From positions 1 to 37,586 of the forward strand of contig JAKMXF010000069.1 in assembly GCA_024704765.1 (NCBI GenBank): DNA of 37,586 nt, read 5' to 3'. Source of the DNA: Oopsacas minuta. Its lineage: Eukaryota > Porifera > Hexactinellida > Lyssacinosida > Leucopsacidae. A program made the translations under genes and the position numbers. Under the pieces are notes generated by a model. It was not told the origin of the DNA. It saw only the letters and a program-made list of their open reading frames with translations, and did not search any database. Below are positions 1 to 10,536 of the stretch, in pieces. Positions within the stretch are counted from its first letter, which is position 1, and the number at the start of each line of letters is the position of its first letter.

Positions 1-152
1 ATGAAGTTAGAGTGAGTGACATCCACAAGCTTCTGACTCAGCGACAAAATGTCACCTGTCCTTTGTTGGATTTGGCTCAGTAACGCAGTACGTTCCTCCC
101 TTGAAGCTTTCATCTCAGCCATAATGAGGGCGACAGTTGAATGGACTGCCAT
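1..152 (-). CDS. Hypothetical protein, N-terminal part, runs off the left edge
   Basis: An open frame starts at an ATG at 152 on the minus strand and stays open for about 50 codons to the window edge. The peptide begins MAVHSTVALIMAEMKASREE and is rich in Glu, Gln, Ser and Leu, like an amphipathic or coiled-coil helix. Similar low-complexity helices occur at the C-termini of Myb-like Harbinger proteins, one of which lies at 29880-30650, but no motif proves a link. An open frame this short can occur by chance in AT-rich DNA, so confidence is low. Confidence 0.25.
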   Translation of the reverse strand, partial: MAVHSTVALIMAEMKASREERTALLSQIQQRTGDILSLSQKLVDVTHSNF

Positions 153-309
153 AGTATGAGGAAAAAAGAAGAATAAAAAATAAAATAAATAAAAACTGAA
201 GAATTTGTTTACAAGAATTATTCTATCACTATTTAAGGTTACTAGCTCTATGCAATACTCTTTTGGAATTGTGTCTGTTTGCATCACGAAGGTATAGGAT
301 TTCAACACT

Positions 310-898
310 TTAATATGAAACAAGTTTAAATCTATTCTGAACCCTTTGCCACTTTTGTCTTGCATTTTTCTCTGTAGGTTTCTGTGATTTCAGGATGCAG
401 ATTTTTTGCTCTATTTCGTCAGGTGAGAATATATTAATGGCTGAATCAGCCAGTTTCTTTTCGTCAAGAATTTTCATGAACTCTTCTGTTCCGGTAGGAC
501 CAGGTTTCAATCCAATATCTCCCGATAAAAGGAGAGGAATAGATAGATTTGGATAATTCCTTAATGATAACCATCGTGAGAAAGGAAATAGATGTTTGTC
601 GTTTGGTATGAGATGAACGGGAACGAATATTAAGAAACAATTTGGTATGGCACTGATGGTGATTATAAAATGCAACAAATGTGTACGAGTTATCTGATTT
701 TATCAAGTTAGTCGGGATACACTTAGAGCTCGGATGGATAAGTAGAGTACTTTTATAGAATTGAAGATCATAATTCGTCACCAATGGAATTAAGGATATA
801 GTCCGTGCTTCGAGCTCGAGACCCACAATGTTTCCATCTAGAATGTACATAAAGTACATTATTGGTAATATAATGACGAACTTTGGAATGATAATCAT
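310..898 (-). pseudogene. Unrecognised reading frame with a signal-peptide-like start; frame changes midway
   Basis: An ATG at 898 opens a frame to 464. Its first 20 residues are hydrophobic (MIIIPKFVIILPIMYFMYIL) and look like a signal peptide, followed by about 75 residues of normal composition. A second frame overlaps at 678-464 and continues to 310; it contains LLLSGDIGLKPGPTG, resembling the 2A-like motif (GDxExNPGP) of some non-LTR retrotransposons, though NPGP is KPGP here. Its tail (FMKILDEKKLADSAINIF onward, then KWQRVQNRFKLVSY) weakly recalls the N-terminal region of KRAB-A-domain-2/integrase-like proteins. One frameshift joining both frames near residue 100 would explain the picture. 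A Tc1 element inserted 3 bp upstream of the ATG. I do not recognise the protein with confidence. Confidence 0.35.
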
Positions 899-1006
899 TG
901 TACAGGGTGTAACAAAAGTCTTGGCCGATTCTCAATCGTAGATGGATTTAATATATACTAGTAATTATAGCATACAACGGAAATGCTAGTTAACTGATAG
1001 TTACTA

Positions 1007-2360
1007 CAGTGACGGTCAAAAAGAATTGCTCAGAATAAATTTACCCCAAATTCTTATTCTATGACTGATTTTAACAATAATGCTTTATTATAATCGAGTA
1101 AATTGTTGTTAGTATTTAGTAGTACCTATTCTTGCTTGAATTACGGCTTTACATCTTTGCGGCATACTCTCAATTAGAGTATGGATCCTGTTAATGTCTA
1201 TGCTATCCCAAGTGCTTAATATGGCATTCCACAACTCTGAGTAGTTGGATGAGCTTTTCTCTTGAATTCTGAGGGAAATGTGATCCCAGAGATTCTCAAT
1301 CGGATTTAGATCAGGTGACTGAGCAGGCCAATTCATAATCTCTATTTTTTGCTCACCAAACCATTGCTTAGTACCCTTTGACCTATGGCATGGAGCGTTG
1401 TCTTGCTGAAAGGTCCAGTCAGAATGTAGAGAATGCATATCAACGCTTGGGATTAGTGCATTTTCCAATATATCAATGTAGGAATTTGTCTTGAGGTTCC
1501 CAGATACTTTCCACAAGAGTCCTACGCCACTTTAGCAAAAGCATCCCCAAACCATGATGCCACCTCCACCAGACTTGCAAGTTTTTTGAAGACACCTCTC
1601 TGAGAACTCCTCCCCTTTCATCCTCCTGACGTAGGCTCTCCCGTCATTAGTATACAGAAGGAACCTAGATTCGTCACTGAACACAACTCTTGCCCATTCT
1701 TCAGTATTCCAATTCTTGTGCGATCTTGCGAAGGAAAGTCGGTCTCTTTTGTGCTTGGTAGTAAGGTGGGGCTTCCTTCGCGGTTTTCGTTCGAACAGTC
1801 CAGCCCCTCGTAACCTTCTCTGAACTGTTGAAGTGGAAAGTTTTATCGAAAATTCTGATAACACTTCAGCTTTGATCTGAGTAGCAGTCTTAAATCGATC
1901 CTTTTTGCATTTTCTGACCAATAAATTGTGTTGCCGTTTGGTTGTGACACGAGGCCTACCAGGAATAGCGAGGTCTCTTACCGTGCCAGTCAGCCTGTGT
2001 TTCTTAAGGATCTCGGCTACACTTTTTTGGCTACACCCAACCATTTTAGCTACCTCCCTCTGAGTGTGGCCACTTTCTGAAAGTAGTATCAGGTTGGCTC
2101 GATTTTCAATGGAAATTCGGGGTTTAGAAGGCATTGAAAATTCGATAAAAACAGATAAATTGGAAAAAAAAGAATACAAAATAACAACTGTAAGTTGTGC
2201 AAATATAATGAATGGATTAGCTGTGTTGGTGTGTTACTTGTCAAAATACATATGGCTGAGTATGGTTTCGCAAGAATTCAACTATCTGGTCAGTGTATAC
2301 AATTTGACATTTACTATACTGTATACATTCATTTTGAGTAATTCTTTTTGACCGGCACTG
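1007..2360 (-). mobile_element. Tc1-like transposon (inner), inserted in the left part of the outer Tc1
   Basis: The termini are CAGTGACGGTCAAAAAGAAT at 1007 and the inverted form of CAGTGCCGGTCAAAAAGAAT ending at 2360, with TA on both sides (1005-1006 and 2361-2362). The length is 1354 bp. It sits about 100 bp inside the left end of the outer element, so it is the younger of the two. Its transposase is on the minus strand. Confidence 0.88.
1109..2134 (-). pseudogene. Tc1 transposase of the inner element, one frameshift
   Basis: The likely start is the ATG at 2134 (MPSKPRISIENRANLILLSE); the longer open frame upstream lacks family resemblance. A paired helix-turn-helix region (GHTQREVAKMVGCSQKSVAE) comes first, then a DDE domain. 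The first catalytic Asp is in VFSDESRF, the second in FQQDNAPCHR and the Glu in SPDLNPIENLW. The frame breaks between 1516 and 1535, just after IMVWGCF, where a 1-2 base indel separates the two halves. All three catalytic positions survive, so this is a recently decayed DD34E copy. It moves DNA by cut and paste in the nucleus. Confidence 0.85.
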
Positions 2361-2460
2361 TATATAGTAACTACATTTATACTATAGGCATATTGAATAT
2401 CTTCAACACTGCTCTCGAATTTTTTTTAGCATATATACCTTAGCAGTTTTTTTCGGGAAA

Positions 2461-3689
2461 ATGAATGTCGGTGATCACGGAGTCGAGCTCGGTTCTAAAG
2501 CAATTGGGATGCTCGAAAGGAGGCATTACTCAAAAAGAGGTAGCTACACGTCTAAATGTTGGAGTAAGATCAGTACAGAGATGGTGGAGTCAACACAAAT
2601 GCGGTGAGACTATAGAGACCAAGCCTCGATCTGGACGGCCTCAAATTTTGAACCGGGTATCACGAATTGTGATTAAGAAATCTTTAAGAAGATGGGGTGT
2701 TGGAAAGCTTTGAAGACAGTGGTATTGTTACCACACAGATGGCCATCCAACTCTTGGCAATGATTTGAAATGATTTTGATGAGTTCTCAGATATCCAGGA
2801 TACAGTGATTGGGGAAAAGGAGGCAATCAACCCGAAAATTGTCGAGGAGACTATCTATCAAAGGAAACCCCATATCTCACATGACAATTCAACGGCACTT
2901 AGCACAAAGGCTTGATACCAGACCCTATTAACGTCCCAAATGGCCAAAAATTACACAAAAAATCAAGGAAAATCGATTGAAATTCGCTCGGGATCATGAG
3001 AATTGGTCTTTCGAAGATTGGAATAAGGTGTTCTGGTCTGATGAATCACCCTTTGAGTTATTTCATTCGCCAAACAGACAGAATGATCGAGTATGGGCAA
3101 TTGGTTCACAAAATATTGAGCCTATTTTTCTGGTCAAATTCCCAGCGAAAATTATGGTCTGGGGAATGATGTCACACAGAGCGCTGTCAGAATTGCACAT
3201 TGTACCCCAAAAACAGACCGTCAATGGAGGCTACTTTAGGAACGAAATATTGAAGCAAACCTGTCTGGATGCGATCGGTCGTAAGCCAAAAAGGGATCCG
3301 TTATTGAGAGGTCCATGTTGATAAACATGTCAGAGTTTCTGTTCATGAAGGATGGTGCCCCCGCACATACGGCCAATGTCACGTAGCAGTGCTGTTCAGA
3401 GAAGTTCCCTTGGTTTTGGAAGAAAGTGGAGTGGCTAGCTAACTCCCCCGACTTGAATCCGATTGAAAATCGTTGGGGTATTTTATATGAACGGTTGGAT
3501 GAAATGGGCTAGGTCACCACGATTCAAGCCCTAATTGCAAACCTAAAAACGGCATAGAAGACGATTTCACCGAAATTACTTCGAAACCTGATGAATGGGA
3601 TGCCTAATCGAATGAAATTAGTTTTAGAAAGAGGTGGTGATTATATTGGTAAACAATTAGATATTGTGACCTTGAAATATTTTATGTGA
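2461..3689 (+). pseudogene. Tc1-like transposase of the outer element, several frameshifts and stops
   Basis: ATGs at 2461 and 2465 lie in different frames; the latter opens a helix-turn-helix segment (TQKEVATRLNVGVRSVQRWW) ending at 2713. Coding similarity resumes at 2977 with the first catalytic Asp in FWSDESPFELF and a VWGMMSH block. After a frameshift near 3320 it continues with the second Asp in FMKDGAPAHTA and the Glu in NSPDLNPIENRWG. Further stops lie in the last 60 codons (for example MG*VTT). All three acidic residues are still readable, but at least four lesions show the gene is dead. It is more decayed than the inner copy, in keeping with its greater age. Confidence 0.8.
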
Positions 3690-3731
3690 ACCACCATAAT
3701 GCAACCGGCCAGACTTTTGTTACACCCTATA

Positions 3732-4059
3732 TATACAAGCAGTATTCAAGAAGATTAATATATCTCTCCTTGTGCTTGAGTATTTATGTGTTTAATAGTA
3801 TTTCCCCCAGTATTCATTGTAATGTTGTCACAAATTATGTCATATTATTTTATATTAATTATTGATATTCCTTTTATTTCTAGGTGCTAGCAACTCAGAT
3901 ACTTTTTCAAAGGATGCTGAAAAATTACAATGTTGATAACAATGATAAATAATGATATAATAATGATAATTAATGCACTGCAACATATTTATTATGTTTA
4001 ATTTTGTATTTAGTAAAGAACCAGAAGAGAACATTTTATTATGCCATGGCTATACAGCA
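3732..4059. other. Non-coding AT-rich stretch with one possible short terminal exon
   Basis: No sustained reading frame. At 3868-3883 a pyrimidine-rich stretch ends in TTATTTCTAG, a plausible splice acceptor. It is followed by 16 codons (ASNSDTFSKDAEKLQC) and a TGA at 3934-3936. This could be a last exon but is too short to support alone. An ATAATGATAATAATG-type low-complexity run follows at 3938-3975. Confidence 0.2.
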
Positions 4060-4122
4060 GTGTGCGCACGCGCACACCAACATGGTGTACACGCGATTAC
4101 ACTGGTGTGCACGCGTACACAC
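4060..4122. repeat. Alternating purine-pyrimidine block, Z-DNA-type
   Basis: Three runs of strictly alternating purine and pyrimidine lie close together: 4060-4077 (18 nt), 4085-4095 (11 nt) and 4105-4122 (18 nt), all TG/CG/CA-rich. The second and third look like copies of a unit GGTGTRCACGCG. They are strikingly CpG-rich for this AT-rich window. A minus-strand ORF across them has biased composition and is probably not a gene. Confidence 0.7.
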
Positions 4123-4376
4123 CAAGCACCTCCATAAACTGCAACATAAATTCCAAAGAATGCTATAGTAATTATTAAGTAAACCCACACGAAGTAAATA
4201 CTCTTAGGGCTATATTTGGTAAAGAGGAATGTAGCAAACAAGATGTGATAACCTGTGATAATTCCAATCCTCGGACATAAATAGAAAATGATCTAGTTCT
4301 AGTTTTAGATTCGTTTTCTCATTAACATTCATTACATTTTGTCTTTGCTATTATAACTTTACTAATGGCCGAACCT

Positions 4377-4406
4377 CTTGATCAGCCAACCTTTGGGCTG
4401 ATCAAG
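4377..4406. repeat. Perfect 11-bp hairpin
   Basis: CTTGATCAGCC at 4377-4387 is repeated in inverted form at 4396-4406 across an 8-nt loop. It lies just before the FLYWCH/MULE coding remnant. Its role is unknown. Confidence 0.5.
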
Positions 4407-4414
4407 TCACAAAG

Positions 4415-5812
4415 AGGAGGAGACTAGCTGTAGGAAGATGGATAATTATATGGAGTGCAGAGGAGTGTTGGAGATGTGACGCATTGGTTGTGTGAGCAAA
4501 AAGGGGTCTGCAAAGCTAGGGTACATATCAAAGGGATGGTGATAGTCAAGCACACGAATGAGCACTCCCATGGGCTTGACGAGCAGGCATGAAGAGGAAA
4601 GCACGGAGTCCCAGGGTAGCACATACAACATAGTGGGCAAGAGTTAGCAAACAGTATCAGAGGGTACTGCTGCTAAACTCCCCAAACTGGACAGCCTGAA
4701 GCGGACGATACAACGCCAACGTGCTAATGTACCTGCAGTTCCAGCACAGCCTACCACTCTAGCAGAGCTAGCTCTACCAGCAGTTTACCAGCAGACAGCC
4801 AAGGGAGAACAGTTCTTACTCTACGACTCTGGTGCAGACGATGTACACAGATTCCTCATCTTCGCGACACAACACAACCTCGGGATGCTACGGCGAAGCA
4901 AGATCTGGCCAGCTGATGGCACCTTCTAGACGGCACCTCTCATCTTCGCCCAGGTGTATGTAGTGCATGGACTTCGTGGAGGAGATGATCCTATGAGGAC
5001 CGGTCATCTGTTACCGAACCTGTTCGTGCTACTGCCCAACAAGACGGGGGCTGCTTACCTGAGGATGTGGGAACAGATCTGCCTACTGTGTCCACTTGCC
5101 CAGCCTCAACAGATGCTCCTGGACATTGAGAAGGGCGCGATTACCAGCTTTGAGCATGTCTGGCCTAACACAGTAGTGAAGGGCTGCTTCTTCCACCTCA
5201 CACAGAATATCTGGCGACATGTGCAGTCTGTAGTGCTGCAGTCTGCCTACACACATGACGAAGAGCTGGCCATGCACACCCGGAAGATACCAGCCCTTGC
5301 CTTTGTCCGACCAGCATACGTACCCGATCTGTTTGATCAAGTGGCAATGCACCTCCACGTCACGCCTGAGATAGGCAAGCTAGTCGAGTACTTTGAGAGG
5401 ACGTATATCGGCCGCACAGTTGCCAGCGGACACCATGTAGCGGCGACGTACCCTATTCACCTGTGGAACAACCACATCGGCACGCTCTTAGGACTCCCCG
5501 TACAACCAACGCCGTAGAGGCATGGCACCGCACCTTCAATGCCACTCTCGGCTGCCATCACCCTACCAAATGGAAGTTGATCCTCTCTCTCAGCGTGAGC
5601 AGGGCCTAGTGGAGGTGCGGCATACTAAGTACCTCGTTGGCAAGCCACCAACCAAGCGGAGGCGGTCCCAACAGAGTGAGGAAGCGTTGAAGACTCTAGT
5701 TCGTGAATATTATCCTCGAGATAGTTCTAAAAATAGATTTCTTGCAGGGTCTAGCACATCATTTCAGTTTGGGAGCCGATTAACATGTTAATCTAAAGGA
5801 TTATCTCTAACA
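4415..5812 (+). pseudogene. MULE transposase with N-terminal FLYWCH zinc finger, decayed
   Basis: The N-terminal remnant (4445-4600, two frames) has a FLYWCH-like pattern: a Trp, Cys pairs in CWRCDALVV and GVCKARVHIKG, then HTNEHSHGLDE with paired His. At 4675-4930 a linker reads LKRTIQRQRANV then GEQFLLYDSGADDVHRF. The transposase core (4930-5517) contains IWPADGTF, LFVLLPNKTGAAYLRMWEQI, MLLDIEKGAITSFEHVWPN and GCFFHLTQNIWRHVQ, the typical MULE order. A stop interrupts at 4927-4929. A one-base shift near 5495 leads into TTNAVEAWHRTFNATLGCHH and then to EEALKTLVREYYPRDSSKNR, ending at about 5770. The coding DNA is GC-richer than its surroundings. A second copy of the last 260 bp lies at 26411-26668. 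Confidence 0.75.
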
Positions 5813-6156
5813 CTGCCCTGCGTCAAATTTACTGATTATTATCCATGGGTTGTTTTTAGCTAACTTGAGTATACTGATTCTCAATCTGTCATCAGAATTC
5901 CCCTATAACGTCTCGTTTTTACTCAAATGTCATTTTAATGCAAGTGGATTTTTTTAAGTACACTTCCCTAGAATAAATGATCATATTTGATACATGTGTG
6001 AATTCTTGTCTTTTGAAATAAACAGATGCGTGCTTTATTGCATTTTCTAATTAGTCCCTTTAACTCTATTCTTTTCTACATAATTTGTTTTAATTTATTT
6101 TTGTTATATACAGCTTTATTGTACTATAGTCTACTATTTTGATATTTTATTATCAT
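5813..6156. other. AT-rich gap
   Basis: No reading frame, repeat pair or recognisable signal was seen. Terminal repeats of the preceding MULE could not be located here. Confidence 0.5.
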
Positions 6157-7340
6157 ATGGCTTATCGCAGAAGGTGCAGTAATGATCCAGACGTCTTTTG
6201 TTATATTTGTGGGAGTTTTATGACTTCTAAACAAACTACGGCAATAACAGGATTTGTTAAAAAAGTATATTTAGAATATTTTGGAATGAGATTAGGTGAT
6301 CAACACAAAACATGGGCTCCACATACAGTGTGCCGATCTTGTGTAGAAAATTTGAGACAATGGACAAAAGGAATCAGAAAGAGTTTAAGTTTTGGAATTC
6401 CAATGATATGGAGAGAGCCACAAAATCACATTAGCGATTGTTACTCTTGTAATGCGAATATTCACGGAATCAATGCTAAAACCATGCCATTGATCAAGTA
6501 TCCAAATTTACATTCAGCAATACGACCCGTTCCCCATTCTATTGATGTACCTGTTCCAAAATTTACTAATTTGGATGTTATCTCGGAAATTGATGATTGT
6601 GAAACTAGAGATTCATTAATTAGAGAAGATGAGGATTTTATTCCGTGTGTATTATCTCGTTCTAATTCTCCACAGTTATTTAATCAGTCTGAATTAAATG
6701 ATTTGATACGTGATTTAGATTTACCTAAAGAATCTGCGGAGTTGTTATGTTCTAGGCTAAAAGAAAAAAAACTTGCTTCTCCCAGAAACAAAATTTTACT
6801 CATATAGGAACAGAGAGATCGAATTTTTAAATATTTCATAATGGAAGGCGGATTTGTGTTTTGTCATGATGTTTCACCGCTAGTTAATGCTCTTGGATGT
6901 CCGTAGGTACTTAATGATTGGAGATTCTTTATTGATAGTTCAAAACAAAATTTGAAGTCCAATTGGACATTCAGTAGGTTTAAAGGAACGATATGATAAC
7001 ATGAAAATTGTGCTTCATAAAATTAATTATAACCAGCTCAATTGGGTAATATGTGGCGACTTAAAAATCATATGCATTCTTTTGGCACAGCAATCAGGAT
7101 ATATAAAATACCCTTGTTTTTTATGCTTATGGGACAGTCGTGCAAAGAGCGAACACTTCTAGACAGAGCTGGCCAGCTAGAACCAATCTTAATGTTGAAG
7201 ATAAGAACATTATTCACGAGCCTCTAGTGGATCCTCTCAAAATTTTGCTTCTACCACTTCATATAAAATTAGGATTGATGAAACTGTTTGTAAGGGCATT
7301 AGATAAAGAAGAAAATTGTCTCAAATATATTACCGAGAAG
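6157..7340 (+). pseudogene. Uncharacterised arthropod repeat-family protein with Cys-pair motifs, decayed
   Basis: The start is the ATG at 6157 (MAYRRRCSNDPDVFCYICG), which matches how I recall this family beginning. The frame is open to 6807, about 217 residues. Cys pairs in FCYICG, TVCRSCVENLRQW and DCYSCNANIHG suggest a zinc-binding N-terminal region. FGIPMIWREPQNH and KYPNLHSAIRPVPH are further blocks I associate with a high-copy, functionally unassigned family in arthropods and cnidarians. Past the stop, homology continues in pieces: FCHDVSPLVNALG, DWRFFIDSSKQNLKS, LNWVICGDLK, YPCFLCLWDSRAK, then LLLPLHIKLGLMKLFV, ending near 7340 against mariner sequence. At least four frame lesions show a dead copy. 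Function is unknown; its abundance in genomes suggests a mobile element. Confidence 0.6.
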
Positions 7341-7361
7341 TTTTACCCTGAGGAGTACATA
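7341..7361 (+). pseudogene. Small left piece of a truncated mariner transposase
   Basis: FYPEEY is readable here. Once the Tc1 at 7362-8740 and one TA are removed it joins 8743 onward as PEEYICKRVQ, closely like PEKYGCVSRIQ in the mariner at 22051-23361. The 5' half of this mariner is missing, and the join with the preceding uncharacterised gene lies somewhere around 7320-7341. Confidence 0.5.
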
Positions 7362-8740
7362 CAGTCTGTCAACTTGAAATTGGGAAGATCTTTGTTTTTC
7401 CCTAGCTACAAGTACATTTAGTATATTTCTATTCTAAATATGTTATTAGAATGCTTAAACAATCAATGATATAGTAGGCCTAATAATTTATTTCCGTTAC
7501 TTTCCGTACTAATTTGACTCTTTTAGGTATTGATGACCAAAATGGACGTAAAAATTCATGTTCTAAAGAATTCCATACTTCATTTAGCTCCCTTTCCAGC
7601 TCATTTAAATTTCGTGGCGACTTCAAATCGATTTCTCTCTTGATCCACGACCAGAGGTTCTCGGTATGATTCAAATACGGACTACAAGCAGGCCAATCCA
7701 TCTTATGTATCCCTTTCTCCTCCATGTATCCTTTAGCAAGGTTGCACGTGTGTTTGGGATCGTTGTCTTCCTGGAAAACCCATCCATCAGGGTACAAGAC
7801 ACTTGCTTGTTCTACTAAACATTCGTGCAGAATGTCGCAGTAAAGTCCCCCGGTGAGATTTTCTCTGAAAACCTTGATAGGAAACGTTCCACGTGCTGAA
7901 AACGCTCCCCAAACATTCAATTTAGGAGAGTGTTTCGTACTGGGTTTTACTGGTTTCGAATCACCTTTACACAAGACACATACTCTGCCACCAGCTAGCC
8001 AAATGGACATCTCATTGCTAAATATCACTTTCTCCCTAACTCTACATCTGTTAGACTTGGCACAATCGACACGATAAGCCTTATGGGTTTGTGTAAGCAT
8101 CGGAATCTTTCTAGCAACCTTGCAGGTGAAGCCACGGCGCTTAATCTCAATCCTTACAGCCTCGTACGAGAGCGATAGACCCCCCCTTTTGTTAAATTTG
8201 CAAGTCAACTTCATCACAGATAACCTAGGATTGTTGATTGCCAAACCAACAAGTGGTCTAGCGTTATTTGCTTTGATCTGACACTGTTTCTCGGAACCAA
8301 TATTTCTATCAACGGATTCAGCATTCCTCAATTTGTAAACAGTGCGATAAACTGTACTTTTTGGAACTCCAGTTCTTCGAGATATTTCCATACAATTCGT
8401 GATTCCTGTGTCGAAAAGTATCTTGATATTGTTGCGTTGTTCTTACTCGTTCATTTTAAGGTTTTGAATTGATGAAAATAAAGAATTATTAGCGAAGAAA
8501 TAGAAGTGTTGCGAGAAATTCAAGTGATAAATATTTATATAGAATATTTGATTAGTAACTAAGTATAAATTCAAATATTTTGTAACCGTAGTCAGCTAGA
8601 GAAGTTCAGTTGGTTAAGAAATGACTAGAAATAGTTGAAAAACATAAACAATCAATATTATTATGATAACCAATTTGAAAATGTAATTAGGAACATTCTA
8701 ACATCGAAAAAGATTTTCCCAATTTCAAGTTGACAGACTG
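7362..8740 (-). mobile_element. Tc1-like transposon
   Basis: Terminal inverted repeats start CAGTCTGTCAACTTGAAATT at 7362 and, inverted, end at 8740. They are near-identical for over 30 bp, and TA lies on both sides (7360-7361, 8741-8742). The length is 1379 bp. It is inserted in a mariner remnant, whose reading frame resumes on the far side. Confidence 0.9.
7480..8454 (-). pseudogene. Tc1 transposase, nearly full length, catalytic Asp changed to Asn
   Basis: The ATG at 8454 gives MNE followed by a TAA, then about 321 open codons to 7480; the single early stop is the only nonsense lesion. The helix-turn-helix region includes TNCMEISRRTGVPKSTVYRT. In the DDE domain the usual Asp of FSDEMSIW is Asn here (VIFSNEMSIWLAGG). 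The second Asp remains in FQEDNDPKHT, and the final Glu is in SPYLNHTENLW, where Asp-Pro-Ile positions are also changed. The length is normal for Tc1. The first-Asp change alone should abolish strand cleavage, so this is a preserved but catalytically dead copy. Confidence 0.85.
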
Positions 8741-8742
8741 TA

Positions 8743-8873
8743 TATGTAAAAGAGTACAGAACCATGTTCTGTTATGATTGGGGTGAATATCCTCACTTGG
8801 CTAGACTCCAATAGTTTTCATCCCAACTGGGGTAAAAATAAATGCTCAAACTTACCAAAACATTGTTCTAAAG
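8743..8873 (+). pseudogene. Mariner transposase middle piece, left of the hAT insertion
   Basis: With one indel the sequence reads KRVQ..., then a V-M-I-W-G-E block, then PIVFIPTGVKINAQTYQNIV ending in LK at 8873. This is the segment before the second catalytic residue in DD37D mariners. It continues in frame at 16949 after removal of the hAT element. Confidence 0.75.
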
Positions 8874-10536
8874 CAGGCTTGTACAACCTTTTATAGAAGT
8901 GGGCCATATTATCATATTCAAACTATGTTGTGAGCCGGGTGTTGATTTTTATTCACAATTTGTAATAACTATATATTTATCAGATTAAATTACTTGTCGA
9001 TAGTTTAGAAATTAATCTTGCAACTTACAAGGATGAAAAATAGAGTTTTAATTAAAGCCCCTAATGTTATAGCAAAAAAACGAAATTATGATAACTAATG
9101 AGATATTTAACACTGCTTGGAGCGAACTATCATTGAAATATCAGGTCTGATTGTTGATATTGCAACTCGAAGCTGATTAGGAGATGTCTGTCAGTAAGGT
9201 TGGTTCTAGCTTTGGTTTTAGTAAACTTCATTTTCGAGAAAAATTGTAAGCAGATGTAGGTACTGCCAAAGACATATACCATCTTAAGTGCATGGTAATA
9301 AAGTATTAAGGGAGCATCTCTAAACTTTTCTCTTAGATGTGACGCACATTGTAGTTCTATTAGTTCAATTTGATATCTTTCTGGAACTAGATCAACATCA
9401 ATATCGAATGTAGACGAGAATATTTTGAAATCTTGTTCGTGGAGATCAAAACTCGCCATCTTATGGGAAAATTCAGTTTTAAGTATTGTTATTTCATCAG
9501 CATATTTGGTCAAATTGATTGATGTGTCTCATTTACAGTAAGTTTATTCAGGCAAGGGAAATGACTAGCATTATTTTCCAGCAGCTGCCTCTCCCAAAGT
9601 CGAAGTTTAAGTTAAAATGCCTTGATATGTTCATAGAGTTGGGTGACAAGTTAATTTTTTCCCTGGAGCTTTGTGTTCAATTAATTAAGGTGTGCTGTTA
9701 TGCCCACGAAAAATGCTAAGTCCATCTGCCAAGACTCATCTTGTATTTCAGGCACATGGTGGTCTTTCATTTCGACGAAAAGTTGGATTTCATGTAAAGA
9801 CTGTCGAATCTAATCAAACAATTTCCCCTACTTAACCAGCGAACCTCGCTGTAATAAGTCACATCGCCATATTCAGCATTTATTTCAATCAGGAATTCTT
9901 TAAACTGTCTGTGATCTAGAGCTTTTGATCGCATGAAGTTTACTGTATTTACAACAACAGACATTACATTATTCATACGGAGACGTTTAGCGCAAAGGTT
10001 TCCCTGGTGAATGATGCAATGAGATATTATTAGATCGGATTCTAAACCTAATATCGATAGCTCTCTCAATGCAAGCGCAACTACGCCTTTTCCCTTTCCC
10101 AACATACAGGGAGCACCGTCCGTAGTTAATCCAATGATTTTGAAGAAAGTTAAATCATATTTCAGCAACGAATTTTTCAGTTCAGCAAACAGTTGTTCTC
10201 CAGTCGTTGTACTTCTCATACTACATACCTCTAATAGATCTTCCGTGATATTAAAATCAGAATCTAAACTTCGGACAAATATTGATAGCTGTGCAGTATC
10301 ACCCACATCAGTAGATTCATGGAGACAAATGGAATAGATACTGATATTTTCTGAACATTTCATCAACAATGCTCCCATATTTTCTGCCAAGTCATCTAGC
10401 CTTCGAGGTATTGTAATACGGGCACAGTGGTTTAGAAGCAAAGAATAGACAAAAAATTGATTACGTATTTGATGGCTTTATTTCATTTTATATTGTTTAA
10501 ATAATTCTCATTTAAAATATCTAAGCGATTGAGAGC

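Larger units (their letters stand above)
903..3729 (+). mobile_element. Tc1-like transposon (outer), interrupted by a second Tc1
   Basis: The left terminal repeat CAGGGTGTAACAAAAGTC begins after a TA at 901-902. Its inverted copy at 3711-3729 ends before a TA at 3730-3731, with the outermost G changed to A. The transposase lies on the plus strand at 2461-3689. Removing the nested element at 1007-2360 leaves about 1.47 kb, a normal Tc1 length. TA duplication is the signature of Tc1/mariner insertion. Confidence 0.85.

Noticed and set aside
4050-4241. A minus-strand ORF rich in Cys, Thr and His
   Set aside because: Its unusual composition comes from the alternating purine-pyrimidine repeat.
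4424-4640. Two overlapping minus-strand ORFs
   Set aside because: They are antisense to the FLYWCH remnant of the MULE, which has recognisable Cys and His motifs on the plus strand.
10449-10457. An ACAAAAAAT nonamer-like sequence near the CACAGTG heptamer
   Set aside because: The spacing from the heptamer is 19 bp, neither 12 nor 23, and A-rich nonamers are expected by chance in this DNA. The end is Transib-like, not a full recombination signal.
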